From contig NC_088298.1 in NCBI RefSeq assembly GCF_032854445.1, forward strand, positions 12,885,504 through 12,949,503: a DNA stretch of 64,000 bases, given 5' to 3'. Below the pieces are notes generated by a model. It saw only the letters and a program-made list of their open reading frames with translations, had not been told where the DNA came from and ran no database searches. Below, one piece after another: positions 1 through 9,821 of this stretch (positions within the stretch are counted from its first letter, which is position 1; each line of letters opens with the position of its first letter). The DNA comes from Liolophura sinensis. Taxonomy: Eukaryota; Mollusca; Polyplacophora; Chitonida; Chitonidae. The position numbers were made by a program, and so were the translations under genes.

Positions 1-493
1 TCCATGGAGTAAGAGCCGTTGCTGGGCACGTGATAATAACATAAATGATCATTCAATTGTCGCTACAGCCAAAAGTATTGGTCGGAGAGCAACACGGTTT
101 GCACCATTAGATTTCTCGTCACAAAATACGTCGGATTAGCCTCTTACCAATAGCAATGGAACAGTTTTTCCACTTTTGGATTTTTGCCTGGTCTTTTTGC
201 TAATTGAAATCGGCTACATTTACTATGTACCATCGCAACTGGTCATTACTATATTCAGATTTTAATTATAAGTTATGTGCCCTTCAGTAGCCCAGAAGAC
301 GTCAAATATTTGGGCCAAGCCCATTTTACTTACCCAGCAATTGTCTTACTTCTAAGTCGAAGACAAACTCAATGTCTTTATCTACATGTTGAAAAACCAC
401 ACCATTTGTATATAAAATAAATCAAGGTACTTGATACAGTCTGTTGTAAAAAGTACAATTGAACACTGACCCACATCAATAAGGTGCCAAAAG
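1..493. repeat. Left partial satellite monomer
   Basis: The window opens inside a monomer, at the TCCATGGA palindrome about 57 bp after the phase landmark, and runs to the next landmark. The front half carries GATAATAACATAAATG, a variant also seen at 4333, 5979 and 15311. The rear half has the common distal form (GTACCATCGCAACTGG, TTAATTATAAG). Between this and the next unit an extra A sits in the GTTGAAAAAA run near 530. The array therefore continues to the left of the window. Confidence 0.95.
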
Positions 494-550
494 ATGCGTA
501 ATTGGGCCAGGCATATCCAGCTGTTGAAAAAATTGCAAATTTCCTTGGTT

Positions 551-558
551 TCCATGGA
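551..558. other. TCCATGGA palindrome (representative copy)
   Basis: A perfect 8-bp palindrome containing an NcoI site (CCATGG), present in nearly all monomers at the same phase. A minority have lost it through CCGTGGAG, CCGTGAAG or CCGTGCAG changes, for example near 19211, 20310, 21958, 24154, 47760, 49954, 55443, 57637 and 58735. It therefore marks monomer phase and separates subfamilies. No function is established. Confidence 0.8.
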
Positions 559-576
559 GTAAGAGCCGTTGCTGGG

Positions 577-582
577 CACGTG
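577..582. promoter_or_regulatory. CACGTG E-box/G-box-like core (representative copy)
   Basis: CACGTG is the core bound by bHLH or bZIP factors in many eukaryotes (family knowledge). It occurs once per monomer in most copies, in the context GGGCACGTGATTAT. In one subfamily it becomes GTGCACGTGATTAT, overlapping an ApaLI-type palindrome. It is lost in others: GGGCAGGTG (14295, 30217), GTGCAGGTG (40643, 43938, 45585), GTGCACTTG (34605, 36800, 39545) and GTGCACGTAATAAAAC (41745, 42840, 44485, 51620, 52720). Loss in several variants argues against strict constraint, so binding is only a possibility. Confidence 0.4.
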
Positions 583-593
583 ATTATAAGATA

Positions 594-603
594 AATGATC
601 ATT
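594..603. other. AATGATCATT palindrome (representative copy)
   Basis: A perfect 10-bp palindrome centred on TGATCA (BclI-type site) at a fixed phase. A common variant with ATTTAATTG downstream lengthens it to 14 bp, TAAATGATCATTTA. The GACATCAATGATCATAC subfamily reduces it to 8 bp. The centre is nearly invariant across the array (exceptions: ATGATTATTC near 29140, AAGATCATTC near 61520, and a 1-bp insertion just before the core at 53290). Role unknown; such dyads can extrude hairpins or bind dimers. Confidence 0.7.
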
Positions 604-860
604 CAATTGTCGCTACAGCCAAAAGTATTGGTCGGAGAGCAACACGGTTTGCACCATTCGATTTCTCGTCACAAAATACGTCGGATTAGCCTCTTACCAA
701 CAGCATTGGAACAGTTTTTCTACTTTTGGATTTTTGCCTGGTCTTTTTGCTAATTGAAATCGTCTACATTTACTATGTACCATTGCGACTGGTCCTTACT
801 ATATTCAAGTTTTGATTATAAGTTATGTGCCCTTCAGTAGCCCAGAAGACGTCCAATCTT

Positions 861-873
861 TGGGCCAAGCCCA
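861..873. other. TGGGC-CAA-GCCCA inverted repeat (representative copy)
   Basis: Five-base arms flank a 3-base spacer, giving a small GC-rich dyad in the distal half. It is intact in most monomers. It is broken in the CCACGACCA and CCAAGACCA/AGACCAC variants (for example 20620, 22270, 31605, 33255, 46430, 53560, 54660) and at TGCGCCGAGCCC (50263, 57946). The pattern of loss follows HOR type, so it is a lineage marker rather than a clearly conserved site. Confidence 0.55.
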
Positions 874-908
874 TTTTACTACCCAGCAATTGTCTTACTT
901 CTAAGTCT

Positions 909-927
909 AAGACAAACTCAATGTCTT
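909..927. other. AAGACA / TGTCTT stem-loop (representative copy)
   Basis: Six-base perfect arms enclose a 7-base loop (AACTCAA). Across the array the loop varies (ATCTCAA near 5300 and 45378, CACTCAA near 24510 and 27260, AACTTAA near 20685 and 46475) while the arms usually remain paired. Occasional arm changes exist (AAAGTCTT near 3667, AAGGTCTT near 11896, ATATCTT near 47580 and 55265, ACGTCTT near 60749 and 61846). This hints at a retained structure but I have no count to prove it. Confidence 0.55.
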
Positions 928-957
928 TATCTACATGGTGAAAAACCACACCATTTG

Positions 958-970
958 TATATAAAATAAA
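958..970 (+). promoter_or_regulatory. TATATAAAATAAA box (representative copy)
   Basis: Every complete monomer carries TATATAAAA or a close variant after CCATTTG. It matches a eukaryotic TATA box on the + strand and, in most copies, overlaps AATAAA, the canonical polyadenylation hexamer. Variants alter the tail: AAAATCAATC (30605, 32250), AAAATTAATC (50365, 58045, 59147), AAAATATATC (20720, 22367, 46525, 53663, 54766), AAAAAAAAAC (15780), AAAAGAAAAT (63535). The TATATAAAA core stays fixed except GTATATTAAAAT near 41030. No ORF of convincing length begins downstream, so any transcript would be non-coding. Promoter activity is an inference from the motif alone. Confidence 0.45.
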
Positions 971-975
971 AAAAG

Positions 976-1005
976 GTACTTCATACAGTCTGCTGTAAAA
1001 AGTAC
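976..1005. other. Compound hairpin just downstream of the TATA box (representative copy)
   Basis: Arms GTACTT (976-981) and AAGTAC (1000-1005) pair. Inside them TACAG (984-988) and CTGTA (993-997) pair around the 4-base loop TCTG. A 2x2 internal loop (CA/AA here, GA/AA elsewhere) separates the stems. That gives 11 pairs in 30 nt, 5 nt after the TATA-like box. The other frequent allele, CTGTTGTA, changes the last pair of the inner stem to a G-T wobble. The TGCAGTCTTCTGTA allele (15800, 31722, 33368, 35564, 37758) keeps pairing with one wobble. It is damaged at 1550 (AAATGTAC), 3195 and 7580 (AAGTAGAA), 4271-4295 (5-bp loss), and by AAGTATAA in several units. Confidence 0.7.
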
Positions 1006-1591
1006 AATTGAACACTGACCCACATCAATAAGGTGCCAAAAGATGCGTAATTGGGCCAGGCATATCCAGCTGTTGAAAAATTGCAAATTTTCCTTGGTTT
1101 CCATGGAGTAAGAGCCGTTGCTGGGCACGTGATTATAACATAAATGATCATTCAATTGTCGCTACAGCCAAAAGTATTGGTCGGAGAGCAACACGGTTTG
1201 CACCATTCGATTTCTCGTCACAAAATACGTCGGATTAGCCTCTTACCAACAGCAATGGAAGAGTTTTTCCACTTTTGGATTTTTGCCTGGTCTTTTTGCT
1301 AATTGAAATAGCCTACATTTACTATGTACCATCGCAACTGGTCATTACTATATTCAGATTTTAATTATAAGTTATGTGCCCTTCAGTAGCCCAGAAGACG
1401 TCAAATCTTTGGGCCAAGCCAATTTACTCACCCAGCAAATATCTTACTTCTAAGTCGAAGACAAACTCAATGTCTTTATCTACATGTTGAAAAACCAAAC
1501 CATTTGTATATAAAATAAAACAAGGTACTTGATACAGTCTGCTGTAAAATGTACAATTGAACACTGACCCACATCAATAAGGTGCCAAAAG

Positions 1592-4500
1592 ATGCGTAAT
1601 TGGGCCAGGCATATCCAGCTGTTGAAAAATTGCAAATTTCCTTGGTTTCCATGGAGTAAGAGCCGTTGCTGGGCACGTGATTACAACATTAATGATCATT
1701 CAATTGTCACTACAGCCAAAAGTATTGGTCGGAGAGCAACACGGTTTGCACCATTCGATTTCTCGTCACAAAATACATCGGATTAGCCTCTTACCATCAG
1801 CAATGGAACAGTTTTTCCACTTTTGCATTTTTGCCTGGTCTTTTTGCTAATTGAAATCGGCTACATTTACTATGTACCATCGCAACTGGTCATTACTATA
1901 TTCAGATTTTAATTATAAGTTATGTGCCCTTCAGTAGCCCAGAAGACGTCAAATATTTGGGCCAAGCCATTTTACTCACCCAGCAATTGTCTTACTTCTA
2001 AGTCGAAGACAAACTCAATGTCTTTATCTACATGTTGAAAAACCACACCATTTGTATATAAAATAAATCAAGGTACTTCATACAGTCTGCTGTAAAAAGT
2101 ACAATTGAACACTGACCCACATTAATAAGATGCCAAAAGATGCGTAATTGGGCCAGGCATATCCAGCTGTTGAAAAATTGCAAATTTCCTTGGTTTCCAT
2201 GGAGTAAGAGCCGTTGCTGGGCACGTGATTATGACATCAATGATCATACAATTGTCGCTACAGCCAAAAGTATTGGTTGGAGAGCAACACGGTTTGCACC
2301 ATTCTATTTCTCGTCACAAAATTCGTCGGATTAGCCTCTTACCAATAGCAATGGAACAGCTTATCCACTTTTGGATTTTTGCCTGGTCTTTTTGCTAATT
2401 GAAATCGGCTACATTTACTATGTACCATCGCAACTGGTCATTATTATATTCAGATTTTAATATTAGTTATGTGCCCTTTGGTAGCCCACAAGGCCTCAAA
2501 TCTTTGGGCCAAGCCCATTTTACTCACCCAGCAATTGTCTTACTTCTAAGTCGAAGACAAACTCAATGTCTTTATCTACATGTTGAAAAAACCACACCAT
2601 TTGTATATAAAATAAAACAACGTACTTGATACAGTCTGCTGTAAAAAGTACAATTGAACACTGACCCACATCAATAAGGCGCCAAAAGATGCGTAATTGG
2701 GCCAGGCATATCCAGCTGTTGAAAAATTGCAAATTTCCTTGGTTTCCATGGAGTAAGAGCCGTTGCTGGGCACGTGATTATAACATAAATGATCATTCAA
2801 TTGTCGCTACAGCCAAAAGTATTGGTCGGAGAGCAACACGGTTTGCACCAATTCGATTTCTCGTCACAAAATACGTCGGATTAGCCTCTTACCAACAGCA
2901 TTGGAACAGATTTTCTACTTTTGGATTTTTGCCTGGTCTTTTTTGCTAATTGAAATCGGCTACATTTACTATGTACCATCGCAACTGGTCATTACTATAT
3001 TTAGATTTTAATTATAAGTTATGTGCCCTTCAGTATCCCAGAAGACGTCAAATATTTGGGCCAAGCCCATTTTACTCACCCAGCAATTGTCTTACTTCTA
3101 AGTCCAAGACAAACTCAATGTCTTTATCTACATGTTGAAAAACCACACCATTTGTATATAAAATAAATCAAGGTACTTTATGCAGTCTGTTGTAAAAAGT
3201 AGAATTGAACACTGACCCACATTAATAAGGTGCCAAAAGATGCGTAATTGGGCCAGGTTTATCCAGCTGTTGAAAAATTGCAAATTTCCTTGGTTTCCAT
3301 GGAGTAAGAGCCGTTTCTGGGCACGTGATTATGACATCAATGATCATACAATTGTCCGCTACAGCCAAAAGTATTGGTCGGAGAGCAACGCGGTTTGCAC
3401 CATTCAATTTCTCGTCACAAAATATGTCGGATTAGCCTCTTACCAACAGCGATAGAACATCTTATCCATTTTTGGATTTTTGCCTCGTCTTTTGCTAATT
3501 GAAATCGGCTACATTTACTATGTACCATCGCAACTGGTCATTATTATATTCAGATTTTAATTATTAGTTATGTGCCCTTTGGTAGCCCACAAGGCGTCAA
3601 ATCTTTGGGCCAAGCCCATTTTACTCACCCAGCAATTGTCTTACTTCTAAGTCGAAGACAAACTCAAAGTCTTTATCTACATGTTGAAAAACCAAACCAT
3701 TTGTATATAAAATAAAACAAGGTACTTGATACAGTCTGCTGTAAAAAGTACAATTGAACACTGACCCACATCAATAAGGTGCCAAAAGATGCGTAATTGG
3801 GCCAGGCATATCCAGCTGTTGAAAAATTGCAAATTTCCTTGGTTTCCATGGAGTAAGAGCCGTTGCTGGGCACGTGATTATAACATAAATGATCATTCAA
3901 TTGTCGCTACAGCCAAAAGTATTGGTCGGAGAGCAACACGGTTTGCACCATTAGATTTCTCGTCACAAAATACGTCGGATTAGCCTCTTACCATCAGCAA
4001 TGGAACAGTTTTTCCACTTTTGGATTTTTGCCTGGTCTTTTTGCTAATGGAAATCGTCTACATTTACTATGAACCATCGCGACTGGTCATTACTATATTC
4101 AACTTTTGATTGTAAGTTATGTGCCCTTCAGTAGCCCAGAAGACGTCAAATATTTGGGCCAAGCCCATTTTACTCACCCAGCAATTGTCTTACTTCTAAG
4201 TCCAAGACAAACTCAATGTCTTTATCTACATGTTGAAAAACCACACCATTTGTATATAAAATAAATCAAGGTACTTCGTCTGTTGTAAAAAGTACAATTG
4301 AACACTGACCCACATTAATAAGGTGCCAAAAGATGCGTAATTGGGCCAGGCATATCCAGCTGTTGAAAAATTGCAAATTTCCTTGGTTTCCATGGAGTAA
4401 GAGCCGTTGCTGGGCACGTGATAATAACATAAATGATCATTCAATTGTCGCTGCAGCCAAAAGTATTGTCGGAGAGCAACACGGTTTGCACCATTCGATT

Positions 4501-6527
4501 TCTCGTCACAAAATACGTCGGATTAGCCTCTTACCAACAGCATTGGAACAGTTTTTCTACTTTTGGATTTTTGCGTGGTCTTTTTGCTAATTGAAATCGG
4601 CTACATTTACTATGTACCATCGCAAGTGGTCATTACTATATTCAGATTTTAATTATAAGTTATGTGCCCTTCGGCAGCCCAGAAGACGTCAAATATTTGG
4701 GCCAAGCCCATTTTACTCACCCAGCAATTGTCTTACTTCTAAGTCGAAGACAAACTCAATGTCTTTATCTACATGTTGAAAAACCACACCATTTGTATAT
4801 AAAATAAATCAAGGTACTTGATACAGTCTGTTGTAAAAAGTACAATTGAACACTGACCCACATCAATAAGGTGCCAAAAGATGCGTAATTGGGCCAGGCA
4901 TATCCAGCTGTTGAAAAATTGCAAATTTCCTTGGTTTCCATGGAGTAAGAGCCGTTGCTGGGCACGTGATTATAACATAAATGATCATTCAATTGTCGCT
5001 ACAGCCAAAAGTATTGGTCGGAAAGCAACACGGTTTGCACCATTCGATTTCTCGTCACAAAATACGTCGGATTAGCCTCTTACCAACAGCATTGGAACAG
5101 TTTTTCTACTTTTGGATTTTTGCCTGGTCTTTTTGCTAATGGAAATCGTCTACATTTACTATGTACCATTGCGACTGGTCCTTACTATATTCAACTTTTG
5201 ATTATAAGTTATGTGCCCTTCAGTAGCCCAGAAGACGTCCAATCTTTGGGCCAAGCCCATTTTACTACCCAGCAATTGTCTTACTTCTAAGTCTAAGACA
5301 ATCTCAATGTCTTTATCTACATGGTGAAAAACCACACCATTTGTATATAAAATAAAAAAAAGGTACTTCATACAGTCTGCTGTAAAAAGTACAATTGAAC
5401 ACTGACCCACATCAATAAGGTGACAAAAGATGCGTAATTGGGCCAGGCATATCCAGCTGTTGAAAAATTGCAAATTTCCTTGGTTTCCATGGAGTAAGAG
5501 CCGTTGCTGGGCACGTGATTACAACATTAATGATCATTCAATTGTCGCTACAGCCAAAAGAATTGGTCGGAGAGCAACACGGTTTGCACCATTCGATTTC
5601 TCGTCACAAAATACGTCGGATTAACCTCTTACCAACAGCAATGGAACAGTTTTTGCACTTTTGGATTTTTGCGTGGTCTTTTTGCTAATTGAAATCGGCT
5701 ACATTTACTATGTACCATCGCAAGTGGTCATTACTATATTCAGATTTTAATTATAAGTTATGTGCCCTTCAGTAGCCCAGAAGACGTCAAATATTTGGGC
5801 CAAGCCCATTTTACTCACCCAGCAATTGTCTTACTTCTAAGTCGAAGACAAACTCAATGTCTTTATCTACATGTTGAAAAACCACACCATTTGTATATAA
5901 AATAAATCAAGGTACTTGATACAGTCTGTTGTAAAAAGTACAATTGAACACTGACCCACATCAATAAGGTGCCAAAAGATGCGTAATTGGGCCAGGCATA
6001 TCCAGCTGTTGAAAAATTGCAAATTTCCTTGGTTTCCATGGAGTAAGAGCCGTTGCTGGGCACGTGATAATAACATAAATGATCATTCAATTGTCGCTAC
6101 AGCCAAAAGTATTGGTCGGAAAGCAACACGGTTTGCACCATTCGATTTCTCGTCACAAAATACGTCGGATTAGCCTCTTACCAACAGCATTGGAACAGTT
6201 TTTCTACTTTTGGATTTTTGCCTGGTCTTCTTGCTAATGGAAATCGTCTACATTTACTATGAACCATCGCGACTGGTCATTACTATATTCAACTTTTGAT
6301 TATAAGTTATGTGCCCTTCGGTAGCCAAGAAGACGTCAAATCTTTGGGCCAAGCCCATTTAACTCACCCAGCAATTGTCTTACTTCTAAGTCGAAGACAA
6401 ACTCAATGTCTTTATCTACATGTTGAAAAACCAAACCATTTGTATATAAAATAAAACAAGGTACTTGATACAGTCTGCTGTAAAAAGTACAATTGAACAC
6501 TGACCCACATCAATAAGGTGCCAAAAG
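1592..6527. repeat. Degenerate HOR, first complete iteration (9 monomers)
   Basis: Nine units starting 1592, 2140, 2689, 3240, 3789, 4333, 4881, 5430 and 5979 set the type order. Markers: ACATCGG plus TTTTGCATTTTT in the first; ATGACATCAATGATCATAC with CATTCTATTTC in the second; ATATTTAGATTTT and CAGTATCCCAG in the third; GGTTTATCCAGC with CAATTTCTC and CTTATCC in the fourth; ATTAGATTTC in the fifth; GCTGCAGCC in the sixth; GGAAAGCAAC in the seventh; AAGAATTGG in the eighth; GATAATAAC in the ninth. The same order returns from 6528, 9456 and 15860, with units missing or added. The two preceding units (494, 1043) resemble the end of an earlier iteration. Confidence 0.7.
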
Positions 6528-9455
6528 ATGCGTAATTGGGCCAGGCATATCCAGCTGTTGAAAAATTGCAAATTTCCTTGGTTTCCATGGAGTAAGAGCC
6601 GTTGCTGGGCACGTGATTACAACATTAATGATCATTCAATTGTCGCTACAGCCAAAAGTATTGGTCGGAGAGCAACACGGTTTGCACCATTCGATTTCTC
6701 GTCACAAAATACATCGGATTAGCCTCTTACCATCAGCAATGGAACAGTTTTTCCACTTTTGCATTTTTGCCTGGTCTTTTTGCTAATTGAAATCGGCTAC
6801 ATTTACTATGTACCATCGCGACTGGTCATTACTATATTCAGATTTTAATTATAAGTTATGTGCCCTTCAGTAGCCCAGAAGACGTCAAATATTTGGGCCA
6901 AGCCCATTTTACTCACCCAGCAATTGTCTTACTTCTAAGTCGAAGACAAACTCAATGTCTTTATCTACATGTTGAAAAACCACACCATTTGTATATAAAA
7001 TAAATCAAGGTACTTCATACAGTCTGCTGTAAAAAGTACAATTGAACACTGACCCACATTAATAAGATGCCAAAAGATGCGTAATTGGGCCAGGCATATC
7101 CAGCTGTTGAAAAATTGCAAATTTCCTTGGTTTCCATGGAGTAAGAGCCGTTGCTGGGCACGTGATTATGACATCAATGATCATACAATTGTCGCTACAG
7201 CCAAAAGTATTGGTCGGAGAGCAACACGGTTTGCACCATTCGATTTCTCGTCACAAAATACGTCGGATTAGCCTCTTACCAACAGCAATGGAACAGATTT
7301 TCTACTTTTGGATTTTTGCCTGGTCTTTTTGCTAAATGAAATCGGCTACATTTACTATGTACCATCGCAACTGGTCATTACTATATTTAGATTTTAATTA
7401 TAAGTTATGTGCCCTTCAGTATCCCAGAAGACGTGAAATATTTGGGCCAAGCCCATTTAACTCACCCAGCAATTGTCTTACTTCTAAGTCCAAGACAAAC
7501 TCAATGTCTTTATCTACATGTTGAAAAACCACACCATTTGTATATAAAATAAATCAAGGTACTTTATGCAGTCTGTTGTAAAAAGTAGAATTGAACACTG
7601 ACCCACATTAATAAGGTGCCAAAAGATGCGTAATTGGGCCAGGTTTATCCAGCTGTTGAAAAATTACAAATTTCCTTGGTTTCCATGGAGCAAGAGCCGT
7701 TGCTGGGCACGTGATTATGACATCAATGATCATACAATTGTCGCTACAGCCAAAAGTATTGGTCGGAGAGCAACGCGGTTTGCACCATTCAATTTCTCGT
7801 CACAAAATATGTCGGATTAGCCTCTTACCAGCAGCGATAGAACAGCTTATCCATTTTTGGATTTTTGCCTCGTCTTTTTGCTAATTGAAATCGGCTACAT
7901 TTACTATGTACCATCGCAACTGGTCATTATTATATTCAGATTTTAATTATTAGTTATGTGCCCTTTGGTAGCCCACAAGGCGTCAAATCTTTGGGCCAAG
8001 CCCATTTTACTCACCCAGCAATTGTCTTACTTCTAAGTCGAAGACAAACTCAATGTCTTTATCTACATGTTGAAAAACCAAACCATTTGTATATAAAATA
8101 AAACAAGGTACTTGATACAGTCTGCTGTAAAAAGTACAATTGAACACTGACCCACATCAATAAGGTGCCAAAAGATGCGTAATTGGGCCAGGCATATCCA
8201 GCTGTTGAAAAATTGCAAATTTCCTTGGTTTCCATGGAGTAAGAGCCGTTGCTGGGCACGTGATTATAACATAAATGATCATTCAATTGTCGCTACAGCC
8301 AAAAGTATTGGTCGGAGAGCAACACGGTTTGCACCATTAGATTTCTCGTCACAAAATACGTCGGATTAGCCTCTTACCATCAGCAATGGAACAGTTTTTC
8401 CACTTTTGCATTTTTGCCTGGTCTTTTTGCTAATGGAAATCGTCTACATTTACTATGAACCATCGCGACTGGTCATTACTATATTCAACTTTTGATTGTA
8501 AGTTATGTGCCCTTCAGTAGCCCAGAAGACGTCAAATATTTGGGCCAAGCCCATTTTACTCACCCAGCAATTGTCTTACTTCTAAGTCGAAGACAAACTC
8601 AATGTCTTTATCTACATGTTGAAAAACCACACCATTTGTATATAAAATAAAACAAGGTACTTCATACAGTCTGTTGTAAAAAGTACAATTGAACACTGAC
8701 CCACATTAATAAGGTGCCAAAAGATGCGTAATTGGGCCAGGCATATCCAGCTGTTGAAAAATTGCAAATTTCCTTGGTTTCCATGGAGTAAGAGCCGTTG
8801 CTGGGCACGTGATTATAAGATAAATGATCATTCAATTGTCGCTGCAGCCAAAAGTATTGGTCGGAGAGCAACACGGTTTGCACCATTCGATTTCTCGTCA
8901 CAAAATACGTCGGATTAGCCTCTTACCAACAGCATTGGAACAGTTTTTCTACTTTTGGATTTTTGCCTGGTCTTTTTGCTAATTGAAATCGGCTACGTTT
9001 ACTATGTACCATCGCAAGTGGTCATTACTATATTCAGATTTTAATTATAAGTTATGTGCCCTTCGGTAGCCCAGAAGACGTCAAATATTTGGGCCAAGCC
9101 CATTTTACTCACCCAGCAATTGTCTTACTTCTAAGTCGAAGACAAACTCAATGTCTTTATCTACATGTTGAAAAACCACACCATTTGTATATAAAATAAA
9201 TCAAGGTACTTGATACAGTCTGTTGTAAAAAGTACAATTGAACACTGACCCACATCATAAAGGTGCCAAAAGATGCGTAATTGGGCCAGGCATATCCAGC
9301 TGTTGAAAAATTGCAAATTTCCTTGGTTTCCATGGAGTAAGAGCCGTTGCTGGGCACGTGATTATAACATAAATGATCATTCAATTGTCGCTACAGCCAA
9401 AAGTATTGGTCAGAAAGCAACACGGTTTGCACCATTCGATTTCTCGTCACAAAAT
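6528..9455. repeat. Degenerate HOR, shortened second iteration
   Basis: The unit at 6528 is nearly the same as that at 1592 (offset 4936, sharing ACATCGG and TTTTGCATTTTT). The units at 7626, 8175, 8724 and 9273 match 3240, 3789, 4333 and 4881 at offsets 4386-4392, eight monomers. One unit is lost through the chimeric monomer at 7077. Two more (the AAGAATTGG and GATAATAAC types) are lost through the chimera at 9273. The iteration is therefore about 5.5 monomers against 9 in the first. Confidence 0.65.
7077..7625. repeat. Chimeric monomer: front of 2140 type, rear of 2689 type
   Basis: The front carries ATGACATCAATGATCATAC (7169-7187), diagnostic of the unit at 2140. From 7241 it reads CGATTTC instead of CTATTTC, then GAACAGATTTTCTAC, ATATTTAGATTTT and CAGTATCCCAG, all diagnostic of the unit at 2689. 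The next unit (7626) corresponds to 3240. One unequal exchange between adjacent units, with the switch between about 7188 and 7241, explains both the hybrid and the missing monomer. Confidence 0.75.
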
Positions 9456-9821
9456 ACATCGGATTAGCCTCTTACCATCAGCAATGGAACAGTTTTTCCA
9501 CTTTTGGATTTTTGCCTGGTCTTTTTGCTAATTGAAATCGGCTACATTTACTATGTACCATCGCAACTGGTCATTACTATATTCAGATTTTAATTATAAG
9601 TTATGTGCCCTTCAGTAGCCCAGAAGACGTCAAATATTTGGGCCAAGCCCATTTTACTCACCCAGCAATTGTCTTACTTCTAAGTCGAAGACAAACTCAA
9701 TGTCTTTATCTACATGTTGAAAAACCACACCATTTGTATATAAAATAAATCAAGGTACTTCATACAGTCTGCTGTAAAAAGTACAATTGAACACTGACCC
9801 ACATTAATAAGATGCCAAAAG
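9273..9821. repeat. Chimeric monomer: front of 4881 type, rear of 1592/6528 type
   Basis: The front has the GAAAGCAAC allele of the 4881 type (here CAGAAAGCAAC at 9411). From 9451 it carries ACATCGG and CCATCAGCAATGG, the markers of 1592, 6528 and 15860. Its neighbours fit: 8724 matches 4333 and 9822 matches 2140. The AAGAATTGG and GATAATAAC units expected between are absent. The switch lies between about 9421 and 9456. Confidence 0.65.

Larger units (their letters stand above)
494..1042. repeat. Reference satellite monomer (549 bp), layout of one unit
   Basis: This unit shows the layout shared by all copies. Landmark ATGCGTAATTGGGCC at 494; palindrome TCCATGGA at 551-558; CACGTG at 577-582; palindrome AATGATCATT at 594-603; distal diagnostic segment near 775-830; inverted repeat TGGGC-CAA-GCCCA at 861-873; stem-loop AAGACA/TGTCTT at 909-927; TATATAAAATAAA at 958-970; compound hairpin at 976-1005. 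GC is about 39% by hand count. Thirteen CpGs over 541-1080 give an observed/expected ratio near 0.6. I find no internal sub-repeat: the two TTGGGCCA occurrences are about 358 and 191 bp apart, not at thirds of the unit. Its distal half is a rare type (CATTGCGACTGG, ACATGGTGAAAAACC) shared with 5.2, 14.5, 35.9 and 38.1 kb. Confidence 0.93.

Noticed and set aside
494-1042. CENP-B box
   Set aside because: The required core (TTCG....A..CGGG or its complement) needs CGGG or CCCG. I do not find either in the reference monomer or in the common variants read by eye.
494-1042. Honeybee AvaI satellite, remembered as about 547 bp
   Set aside because: The length is close, but I find no AvaI site (CYCGRG) in the monomer, and I cannot compare sequences from memory. 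Similar length alone is not evidence.
1592-1786. 64-codon + strand ORF recurring in most monomers
   Set aside because: Recurrence follows from the repeat and from a period divisible by 3. Substitutions between copies change amino acids freely, indels break it in several units, and there is no start context, splice signal or recognised domain.
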